The notes below the pieces were generated by a model. That model worked only from the letters and a program-made list of their open reading frames with translations, was not told the origin of the DNA and did no database searches. Shown here in pieces: positions 1 through 5,900 of a stretch of 10,705 nucleotides of DNA (the first letter of the stretch is position 1; the number at the start of each line of letters is the position of its first letter). The stretch spans positions 1 to 10,705 of the forward strand of contig SLGL01000023.1 of assembly GCA_007123785.1 (NCBI GenBank), in the 5' to 3' direction. The DNA comes from Balneolaceae bacterium. GTDB lineage: Bacteria > Bacteroidota > Rhodothermia > Balneolales > Balneolaceae. The translations under genes were made by a program, and so were the position numbers.

Positions 1-102
1 ACACTCTGCATTTTTTTATAACACAAATAACGGATTTCAAACATATATATATCAATAACATATGTGATGTTCATATAAATTACTGTGAGAAATCCGGGCT
101 AA
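1..102 (-). repeat. Terminus of a third copy of the YTAA-flanked repeat, running off the left edge
   Basis: Positions 83-102 read CTGTGAGAAATCCGGGCTAA. This is the reverse complement of the left end of the two full copies at 2877-3111 and 5606-5839, including the YTAA-type tetranucleotide (CTAA, 99-102). The AT-rich stretch to its left resembles the AT-rich left arm of those copies. In the full copies the conserved core begins about 105-110 bases inside the terminus, so here it would lie outside the window and cannot be checked. The 20-base terminus is well supported; that positions 1-82 belong to the element is inferred. Confidence 0.5.
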
Positions 103-113
103 GTACTCCGGAT
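92..113 (-). terminator. Weak candidate hairpin terminator downstream of pckA
   Basis: ATCCGG (92-97) and CCGGAT (108-113) are a perfect 6-bp inverted repeat with a 10-base loop, about 25 bases past the pckA stop. Read in the direction of pckA transcription, the stem is followed only by a short TTCT, so the U-tract is poor. Half of the stem comes from the terminus of the repeat element at the left edge, so the element may supply the 3' structure. This could equally be chance. Confidence 0.25.
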
Positions 114-137
114 ATTCATAGTCCCTGATGTTTAAGA

Positions 138-1742
138 TCAATCCACAGGGCCGGCAGCTAATAGCTCTTTACTGGCTTTTTTAGAAAAGCGTTCAAAATT
201 TTGCTGGAACATTTTCGCAAGCTGTGCAGCTTTTCGGTCGTAGGCTTCTTTATCCTGCCAGGTGTTTCGCGGACGCAGAATTTTTTTCGGCACACCTTCA
301 ATATTTTCAGGGATCCGTAGGCCAAATACCGGCTCGGTGTAATAACTTACCTCATCCAGATTACCATCAATTGCTTCACTGAGCATTCTTCGTGTGTGAG
401 GCAGGTCCATCCGCTTGCCTATACCGTGCATGCCACCTGTCCATCCTGTATTTACGAGCCAGACTCTGGAGTTGTGCTTTCGTATTTTTTCAGCCAGAAG
501 TTCTGCATAAACCGTTGGATGTAGCGGCATGAACGGCGAACCAAAACAGGCTGAAAAGGTGGCTTGTGGTTCATTCACTCCCCGTTCGGTACCGGCAATT
601 TTTGCAGTGTATCCGCTGATAAAGTGGTACATCGCCTGATCGGGGGTTAGTTTGGAAATAGGAGGGAGTACCCCAAAAGCATCGGCAGTGAGAAAGATAA
701 TATTTTCCGGATGTCCTCCTATTCCTTTTTCGCTTGCATTCGGGATATATGAAATAGGATAGGCACAGCGAGTGTTTTGCGTGAGACTGTCGTCATCAAA
801 GTCAGGTTGGCGGTTTTTATCGAGAACCACATTTTCGAGTATGGTACCCGGCATCTGTGTGGTTTGATAAATCTCAGCTTCGTTTTCGGGAGAAAGATGA
901 ATTGTTTTGGCATAACAGCCTCCTTCGAAATTGAAGATACCGTTTTCACTCCAGCCGTGTTCGTCGTCACCAATCAGAATCTTATCTGAATCGGCTGATA
1001 TTGTGGTTTTGCCGGTTCCCGATAATCCGAAATATATGGCAGTTTTTCTATTTTGATCCATGTTGGCAGAGCAGTGCATCGGCATGATGTTTTTTTGCGG
1101 AAGCAGGTAGTTCATCACGGAGAAAATTCCTTTCTTTACTTCCCCGGAGTAGAGAGTGCCACCAATCAGAATGATATTTTTCTCGAGATTACAAAGGATA
1201 AATGTACTGGTTCGAGTACCATCCTTTTCCGGATCAGCTTTGAAGTTGGGTGCGGCCAAAACGGTAAAACCCGGTTTATGATTTTTCAGCTCTTCGTCAG
1301 TTGGATTAATGAACATGTTGTGCGAAAAAAGAGCATGGTAAGCCACTTCACTGACCACCCGCACATTCAGCTGATAGTTAGGATCGGCACCGCAGTAGAG
1401 GTCTTTCACGTATAGTTTTTTACCATCAAGATAATTCACCATTTTACTATGAAGATTGATGAACACTTCGGGCGAAACAGGCTGGTTGATTTCGTTCCAG
1501 TCGATCTTACCGTTTGTAGAGGGTTCATCCACTATGAAGCGGTCTTCAGGTGAACGCCCGGTATACTTTCCGGTCAATACCCGAAGCGCCATTTTGTCTG
1601 TCAGAACAGCCTCTTTGTTAAGAATTGCTTGTTCATAGAGTTGTGAAGGGTTCAGGTTCCAGAGGGTGGAATCAGTCTTATTTAATCCGAGATATTGAAG
1701 GCCGAATGTACTCTTAGGCTGGTTATTATATGTGATGCTCAT
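138..1742 (-). CDS. pckA: Phosphoenolpyruvate carboxykinase (ATP)
   Basis: The cytosolic enzyme converts oxaloacetate and ATP to PEP, CO2 and ADP, the committing step of gluconeogenesis. The 534 residues match the family's usual length (about 530-540). Visible motifs, in order: the substrate-binding GRSPEDRF (62-69, R63); GGTLYSGEVKK (194-204) with the metal/substrate lysine; H223 in MHCSAN; the P-loop GLSGTGKTT (239-247); the metal-binding IGDDEHGW (257-264, D259/D260); NTRCAYP (323-329) with the conserved arginine; and VNTGWTGG (430-437). All key residues are present. The P-loop kinase form and these motifs place it in the ATP-dependent family rather than the GTP-dependent one. The start is immediately followed by typical family sequence and lies behind an A-rich leader with no Shine-Dalgarno. 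It is transcribed alone and divergent from the amidase gene. The hairpin 48-93 bases upstream of its start is a possible control site. Confidence 0.97.
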   Translation of the reverse strand: MSITYNNQPKSTFGLQYLGLNKTDSTLWNLNPSQLYEQAILNKEAVLTDKMALRVLTGKYTGRSPEDRFIVDEPSTNGKIDWNEINQPVSPEVFINLHSKMVNYLDGKKLYVKDLYCGADPNYQLNVRVVSEVAYHALFSHNMFINPTDEELKNHKPGFTVLAAPNFKADPEKDGTRTSTFILCNLEKNIILIGGTLYSGEVKKGIFSVMNYLLPQKNIMPMHCSANMDQNRKTAIYFGLSGTGKTTISADSDKILIGDDEHGWSENGIFNFEGGCYAKTIHLSPENEAEIYQTTQMPGTILENVVLDKNRQPDFDDDSLTQNTRCAYPISYIPNASEKGIGGHPENIIFLTADAFGVLPPISKLTPDQAMYHFISGYTAKIAGTERGVNEPQATFSACFGSPFMPLHPTVYAELLAEKIRKHNSRVWLVNTGWTGGMHGIGKRMDLPHTRRMLSEAIDGNLDEVSYYTEPVFGLRIPENIEGVPKKILRPRNTWQDKEAYDRKAAQLAKMFQQNFERFSKKASKELLAAGPVD

Positions 1743-1789
1743 TTTATTTTTTTTTGAAACTTTAAGCCTGAAGTATTCTCAATTAATAG

Positions 1790-1835
1790 TTGCTTGATTT
1801 TATCGCTATTTCCATCAGCAAGATACATCAAGCAA
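1790..1835 (-). promoter_or_regulatory. Long imperfect hairpin or operator in the pckA leader
   Basis: TTGCTTGAT (1790-1798) is perfectly inverted at ATCAAGCAA (1827-1835). Inside it, TATC (1801-1804) pairs with GATA (1822-1825), giving a 9+4 bp stem separated by a small internal bulge and closed by a 17-base loop. It lies 48-93 bases upstream of the pckA start. On the pckA strand, TAACTTTTG (1841 down to 1833) directly abuts it and loosely resembles a Bacteroidota -7 element (TAnnTTTG). The repeat would then sit over the transcription start, as an operator does, or form a 5' UTR hairpin. The inverted repeat is seen directly; the role is inferred. Confidence 0.5.
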
Positions 1836-1865
1836 AAGTTATAATTTTATTCAACGTATTTGAAG

Positions 1866-1875
1866 TCTGATCAGA
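1866..1875. promoter_or_regulatory. 10-bp perfect palindrome between pckA and the amidase gene
   Basis: TCTGATCAGA is a perfect palindrome near the middle of the divergent intergenic region, within TCTGATCAGATCA. It could be a binding site for a homodimeric regulator acting on either gene. A 10-bp palindrome can arise by chance, so this is only a candidate. Confidence 0.25.
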
Positions 1876-2022
1876 TCAATACATAGTGTTAATCCGGTAT
1901 ATTTTATTTGATGGAAACGCACTGCTCGTTACCTTTTAGCTGATTGTTATGCTAAGGTTTCAGTCACTGATTATTATTCAATTACTCTGTATTCCGTTAT
2001 AAACTTCAAAAAGATAAATCAA

Positions 2023-2880
2023 ATGTCTGCCGTTACCGTTTCATTACTTCAATATTCATGCAGCGAATCACCTCCTGAAAACAGAGAAAAGGTCGAAAAT
2101 CTGATTGCTCAGGCCGCCGGTAATGGAGCACAGCTTATTGCTTTACAGGAGCTTTTCGATACAACCTACTTTTGCCGTGAGGTTGATCAGCGGTTTTTTG
2201 AGTGGGCTGAACCGGTTCCGGGGCCAGCAACAGATCAATTTACAAAACTGGCAAAACAGCTTGGTGTGGTTATTTTACTTCCGTTGTTTGAAAAAAAAGC
2301 AGCGGGTGTCTATTTCAACACGCTGGTGGTCATTGAGAAGGATGGTACTATTCCGGGTATCTACCGGAAGATGCATATTCCCGATGATCCCGGCTTTTAT
2401 GAAAAATATTACTTTACTCCCGGAGATCTCGGCTTCAGGGTATTTGATACAAGCTGCGGAAAAATCGGAACATTGATCTGCTGGGACCAGTGGTTTCCCG
2501 AAGCAGCACGAATTACAGCAATGAAAGGAGCCGATATTCTAATTTATCCCACCGCTATCGGGACACTTCCCGAGGAGAGTGATACAGAAAAACGGGAGTT
2601 TATGAATGCCTGGAAAACAATTCAGCAGAGCCATGCCATCGCCAACGGGTGTTATGTGGCGAGCATCAACCGTACTGGAGAAGAGGGAGGTACCAGATTT
2701 TGGGGAAGTTCATTTATCTGCGGGCCTTTCGGTGAAATGCTTGCTGCCGGAGGGGAGGAAGAAGAGATAATCACTTCGGAGATTGATTTTAGCATTATCG
2801 AAAAACACCGGCAAATCTGGCCTTTTTTCCGTGATCGCAGAATTGATTACTATAAAGGAATTCTCAAACGTTACTTCTAA
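2023..2880 (+). CDS. aguB: Carbon-nitrogen hydrolase, probable N-carbamoylputrescine amidase
   Basis: This is a nitrilase-superfamily amidase. The best assignment is hydrolysis of N-carbamoylputrescine to putrescine, CO2 and NH3, the last step of the agmatine deiminase route to polyamines. The catalytic triad is intact: E43 in LQELF, K116 in YRKMHIPDDPG and C153 in LICWDQWFPEAAR. The CWDQWFPEAAR segment and the following PTAIGTLPEE are characteristic of the carbamoylputrescine amidase branch. At 285 residues it is within the family range (about 280-300). Beta-ureidopropionase or another omega-amidase is a less likely reading. The usual partner, agmatine deiminase (aguA), is not next to it here. 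The start has no Shine-Dalgarno; the N-terminal beta strand (VTVSLLQYS) fits a correct start. Its stop codon is part of the left boundary of a repeat element. Confidence 0.85.
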   Translation: MSAVTVSLLQYSCSESPPENREKVENLIAQAAGNGAQLIALQELFDTTYFCREVDQRFFEWAEPVPGPATDQFTKLAKQLGVVILLPLFEKKAAGVYFNTLVVIEKDGTIPGIYRKMHIPDDPGFYEKYYFTPGDLGFRVFDTSCGKIGTLICWDQWFPEAARITAMKGADILIYPTAIGTLPEESDTEKREFMNAWKTIQQSHAIANGCYVASINRTGEEGGTRFWGSSFICGPFGEMLAAGGEEEEIITSEIDFSIIEKHRQIWPFFRDRRIDYYKGILKRYF

Positions 2881-3111
2881 CCCGTATATCTCACAGAGAA
2901 TATATGATACATAATGTAAATTTATGATATTAATATTCTTAAGTAACATAATTCGGGCTTTTTTAAAAAAACAGCTTGTTTTTATGCGACATTTTCCTCT
3001 CAGCTGCGTTGAATGCAAAATGGCATGCTCAACGTATTCATGTACGTTTCCGCTGCTATTTTATCTTCGCCTTGCTAAAGAAAAAATCTCTTGGTGAGAT
3101 ATCCAGGCTAA
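2877..3111 (+). repeat. MITE-like dispersed repeat, copy 1 (235 bp)
   Basis: The outer tetranucleotides are CTAA on both sides (2877-2880 and 3108-3111) in direct orientation, as in a target-site duplication. Inside them, CCCGTATATCTCACAGAG (2881-2898) is inverted at the right end, whose complement is CCTGGATATCTCACCAAG, giving 14 of 18 matches. The left arm is AT-rich. The conserved core (about 2974-3060) carries CGTTGA/TCAACG and AACGTAT/GTACGTT stems. It aligns along its whole length with 5606-5839; the core is roughly 80% identical by hand alignment. It fills nearly all of the gap between the convergent amidase and lipoprotein genes and may also end transcription from either side. No transposase is encoded. 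Confidence 0.8.
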
Positions 3112-3190
3112 GGTAAATGAGCTGATTAAGAACAGTATAAGTTATCCTTATTAGGTATTCTTTCACTGATTATGTGTGGTTTCCAGATGT

Positions 3191-3802
3191 TTATTCATAA
3201 CCCCAGGGTGCAGGCGGTTCATCAATGGGTTCACTGAGATCAAACTCGATCATTAAATTCCACTCATCCCCCCAAATGGTGCCATAGGTAAAGTGTTCTC
3301 CGGAAAAATATTCAATTTTCCAGCCGCGAAATTCGCCACCAGCGTCTTCGGTGCCCGGCAGAGACTGAAACCGCTGAACGTTTTCGTTCCCATCTTCTAC
3401 TGAGTAACCACCGTACATAGTTTCATTTTCTTCGGAGCCATCGGGCCGTCGGTGATCATGACGAAGTTCAAGTCCGTCTTCATGCAATGTGATAATCCAT
3501 GTACGGGAGCTGTTCCACTCACCGGTATCTTCGTTTTGACGATGGAAAGGGATGTAAATTCTATTTTCCGTGCATTCCTTCACATGCATCACCATTTTAT
3601 CAGCTTCTTTGAACATATTTAGTGTTTCAGGCTGAACAATCACATCCCCTGGGTAAGCATTACCGCATTCTGCGGATAGTGCTTCAAAAAAAAGCAGGTA
3701 ACCCGGTTTGCTTTGTAAATTTTCAGTTCTTTCGCCACTTGAACAAGAAATTATCACCAAAATGGCAATGAAAAGGCTGAGCAATGAGCAGATTGCTTTC
3801 AT
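3191..3802 (-). CDS. Small lipoprotein of unknown function
   Basis: I do not recognise the 203-residue protein. Residues 1-20 form a lipoprotein signal peptide: MK, a hydrophobic stretch, then a lipobox-like VIISC with the lipidated cysteine at C20, followed by SSGERTE. The mature part (about 183 residues) is soluble and rich in acidic and aromatic residues, with segments such as RHDHRRPDGSEENETMYGG and a Pro/Glu-rich tail ending PAPWGYE. Its many short aromatic strand-like segments suggest a beta-rich domain, but no known motif or catalytic set is visible. The +2 residue is Ser, so under proteobacterial rules it would not be held in the inner membrane. It starts 36 bp after lnt on the same strand, so it is probably co-transcribed with the enzyme that would N-acylate it. 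The tight spacing and good signal peptide make it a real gene. Confidence 0.85.
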   Translation of the reverse strand: MKAICSLLSLFIAILVIISCSSGERTENLQSKPGYLLFFEALSAECGNAYPGDVIVQPETLNMFKEADKMVMHVKECTENRIYIPFHRQNEDTGEWNSSRTWIITLHEDGLELRHDHRRPDGSEENETMYGGYSVEDGNENVQRFQSLPGTEDAGGEFRGWKIEYFSGEHFTYGTIWGDEWNLMIEFDLSEPIDEPPAPWGYE

Positions 3803-3838
3803 GATTTTTTTAAAGTGATCGAGTTTGTACCAGCCAGG

Positions 3839-5380
3839 TTATTTTTTTCGATAAGTAATGAGAACAACTCCTAAAAATGCAGATATCAGACTCAAATATC
3901 CAATCAAGTTTCCGAAACGGCTGTAAAATGTGGGTTGGTTGTTCGTGTAGATGGTAAATGAAAATGCATCTTCGGTCCAGTATTCGGTTTCTACCTGCAC
4001 TTTTCCGTCGGGTGAAATAATCCCGCTGATTCCATTATTAGCCGAGCGTGCAATCCACATCCGATGTTCGATGGCGCGAAGCCGGGCAAATGCAAAGTGC
4101 TGAGTGTGGCCATGTGAATCTCCCCACCATCCGTCGTTAGTAACAATCGTCAAAAAATTGGCACCGTTATCCACAAAACGGTTCACCCAGCCGGGGAAAA
4201 CAGAATCGTAACAGATAAGCGCAGGTGTGCGGGCGCCATTAACATCAAAGTTGTTGGCGGTGGTTCCGAGGCCATATCCCATCAGATTGCCCCAGTCGAC
4301 CCAGCCGAAATGGTCAATTGAATGGAAAAAGTTTAAAAAAGGAAAACGCTCTACGATGGGTACCAATTGGCCTTTTCTGTAAACTTCTGTTTGTTCTGCG
4401 GGTTGAAGGAAAAGAGCAGCGTTGTAGACTTTATAATGTCGACCATCCTGCATGGTACGGGTTACCTGCGGCCGATTTTCTTCCTGAAAGAATTCAACCA
4501 GTCCGGCACCTGTAATCAGTTTTGTATCCCAGACTTCAAGGGAGTCGCGCATTCGTTGAAAGTAGGGGCTGTTGACAGGAAGTGATGAATCAATTGCGTT
4601 TTCGGGCCAGATGATAATATCGGTATTCTCGGTTCTGGCTTCATCAGACATAATAAGCAATTTATCAAGCAATGCATCCAGTGACGGGAGGCCGCCAAAA
4701 CGGATATATGAGTCGGAGTTGGGCTGAACGATGGCCACTTCAACCGGATCACCCTCATTTTGGCTAAAGATGTTCATCGACAGCACAGAAAGGAGCGGAA
4801 CAGTAAAAAACACGGTTATTGCAGTGACAAGTAACGGTTTTTCTGGTTTCGAGATATAGGAATAAAACAAAGCAGCCGAAAATACTACCCAAAAAGAAAT
4901 TCCAAGAACACCGGTAACCGATATATATTGAATAACTCCGGTCAGGTTAGACCATCCGTTACCGAGCGTGAGCCAGGGCCAGGCCAGGTCCCAATTGTGG
5001 TGGAGAAATTCGTAACTGACCCAAACTGAGGCAACGAAAAAAGAAGCTGCAATCCGGTTCAGTCCCGATAAAAAAAGACTCCGAATTATCAGAAGAGGAA
5101 CAAGCATTATTGCGGCGTTGGCAAGAATAGCCGCCGCACCACCTGCGAAGGTTGCCATCATTAGCCAGTAGGTGGAAAAAAGATTCCAGAGAACAAAGGA
5201 AGGATAGGCATATAAAATGACCTGGCGTTTCGTGTCACAAAGCAGAGTGAGCCGAATCAGTAATATGAACGCAGGAATTTGTAAAACAGATGCATTAAAT
5301 GGAGGGAATGAAAGGGCAAGCAGAACAGGTGCAGTCAGAGCAAGTGTCCAGTTATGATCCCAAAACCGAAATGATTTCAT
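3839..5380 (-). CDS. lnt: Apolipoprotein N-acyltransferase
   Basis: This inner-membrane enzyme transfers an acyl chain from phospholipid to the free amino group of the N-terminal cysteine of lipoproteins, the third and last step of their maturation. The 513 residues match the family (about 500-520). The N-terminal half (about 11-204) is a string of hydrophobic membrane segments; a periplasmic nitrilase-like domain follows (about 212-478), then a final membrane helix (about 489-508) ending in RKK. The triad is intact: E260 in IIIWPENA, K336 in YRKGQLVP and C390 in LICYDSVFP, with the second glutamate at E344 in VERFPF. NDGWWG (415-420) and the following H-QHFAFARLRAIEHR segment are typical. 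Compared with E. coli, the residue two after the catalytic cysteine is Asp (D392) rather than Glu. The downstream lipoprotein gene suggests a two-gene unit. The start follows a hairpin and an A-rich leader. Confidence 0.96.
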   Translation of the reverse strand: MKSFRFWDHNWTLALTAPVLLALSFPPFNASVLQIPAFILLIRLTLLCDTKRQVILYAYPSFVLWNLFSTYWLMMATFAGGAAAILANAAIMLVPLLIIRSLFLSGLNRIAASFFVASVWVSYEFLHHNWDLAWPWLTLGNGWSNLTGVIQYISVTGVLGISFWVVFSAALFYSYISKPEKPLLVTAITVFFTVPLLSVLSMNIFSQNEGDPVEVAIVQPNSDSYIRFGGLPSLDALLDKLLIMSDEARTENTDIIIWPENAIDSSLPVNSPYFQRMRDSLEVWDTKLITGAGLVEFFQEENRPQVTRTMQDGRHYKVYNAALFLQPAEQTEVYRKGQLVPIVERFPFLNFFHSIDHFGWVDWGNLMGYGLGTTANNFDVNGARTPALICYDSVFPGWVNRFVDNGANFLTIVTNDGWWGDSHGHTQHFAFARLRAIEHRMWIARSANNGISGIISPDGKVQVETEYWTEDAFSFTIYTNNQPTFYSRFGNLIGYLSLISAFLGVVLITYRKK

Positions 5381-5397
5381 GATGATTTTTTTTATAA

Positions 5398-5425
5398 GGC
5401 TTCAGACTGAAAGTAAAATGAAGCC
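5398..5425 (-). promoter_or_regulatory. Hairpin in the lnt 5' leader
   Basis: GGCTTCA (5398-5404) and TGAAGCC (5419-5425) form a perfect 7-bp stem with a 14-base loop, ending 17 bases before the lnt ATG. There is an alternative smaller pairing, TTCA/TGAA, inside it (5401-5411). In the lnt RNA the stem is followed by TTATAAAAAAAATC, which is not a U-tract, so a role in translation or mRNA stability is more plausible than termination. Confidence 0.35.
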
Positions 5426-5504
5426 GCTCAGCGAAGGATTAAAAATAGACAATTAGGGATGAAAGTGAATATCAAATTCAGGAGTTATCCTTTTTTCGTT
5501 TTCG

Positions 5505-5533
5505 TTGACACTTCCTGCCAATATCCATATCGT
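5505..5533 (+). promoter_or_regulatory. Weak candidate promoter towards polA
   Basis: TTGACA (5505-5510) is followed after 17 bases by TATCGT (5528-5533), a four-of-six match to a sigma-70 -10 box. In a Bacteroidota-type host the consensus differs, so this is weak. It would give a polA leader of more than 350 bases that runs through the inverted repeat at 5558-5596 and the whole repeat element. Confidence 0.2.
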
Positions 5534-5557
5534 TCGGCTCAGAAAATAATTCAAACC

Positions 5558-5596
5558 TGTATTATTCACCAATCAATTCATTTTGTGAATAATGTA
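5558..5596. promoter_or_regulatory. Perfect 9-bp inverted repeat between lnt and polA
   Basis: ATTATTCAC (5561-5569) is exactly inverted at GTGAATAAT (5585-5593) around a 15-base spacer. As RNA it can be extended by three pairs, two of them G-U (5558-5560 with 5594-5596). It lies 9 bases outside the left end of repeat copy 2 and is not part of that element, since nothing like it precedes copy 1. It may be an operator for either divergent gene or an RNA hairpin in a long polA leader. Confidence 0.4.
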
Positions 5597-5605
5597 GATA
5601 AAGAA

Positions 5606-5839
5606 TTAACCCGGATTTCTCACAGTAGATATATTATTCTAAGTGTAAGAAATTGTTATATATTACTTTATGATCCAATTTTGGGTCTTCGAATAAAACA
5701 CCTTGTTTTTCTGCGACATTTACCCTTCAGCTTCGTTGAATATAAAATAGCTTGCTCAACGTACGCAGGTACGTTTCCGATGCCATTTTTGTCTTCGCTT
5801 TGCTGTGGGAAAAATCACCTGGTTAGAAGTCCGGGTTAA
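5606..5839 (+). repeat. MITE-like dispersed repeat, copy 2 (234 bp)
   Basis: The ends are TTAACCCGGA (5606-5615) and TCCGGGTTAA (5830-5839), a perfect 10-bp inverted repeat. Beyond TTAA, the inner repeats match at 12 of the first 14 positions. Length, orientation and internal order match copy 1 at 2877-3111: AT-rich left arm, GCGACATTT block, CGTTGA/TCAACG and AACGTAC/GTACGTT stems, GAAAAAATC-like right arm. It lies in the lnt-polA divergent gap and ends 61 bases before the polA ATG, so polA transcription probably starts in it, or passes through it, or begins just after it. The open frame across it (5459-5839) is not considered a gene. Confidence 0.8.
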
Positions 5840-5900
5840 AGACAATAACCAGTTGACCTGAAAAGAGGCAACAGAGAAACTGAGGCCAAAAAAGAAATCT

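Noticed and set aside
1053..1415. 120-codon plus-strand frame inside pckA
   Set aside because: It is an antisense shadow of the conserved pckA reading frame.
2710..3018. 102-codon minus-strand frame overlapping the amidase 3' end
   Set aside because: It overlaps the well-supported amidase gene and the repeat element, with no family resemblance.
5459..5839. 126-codon open frame in the lnt-polA gap, ending in the repeat's terminal TTAA
   Set aside because: Its second half is the repeat element. In the same frame copy 1 differs from copy 2 at all three codon positions with no third-position excess, then shifts frame. It has no recognisable domain and an odd composition.
2877..5839. The two repeat copies read as a CRISPR array or a composite transposon
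   Set aside because: There are only two long copies 2.7 kb apart with no short regular spacing, and the enclosed genes are housekeeping genes with no transposase.
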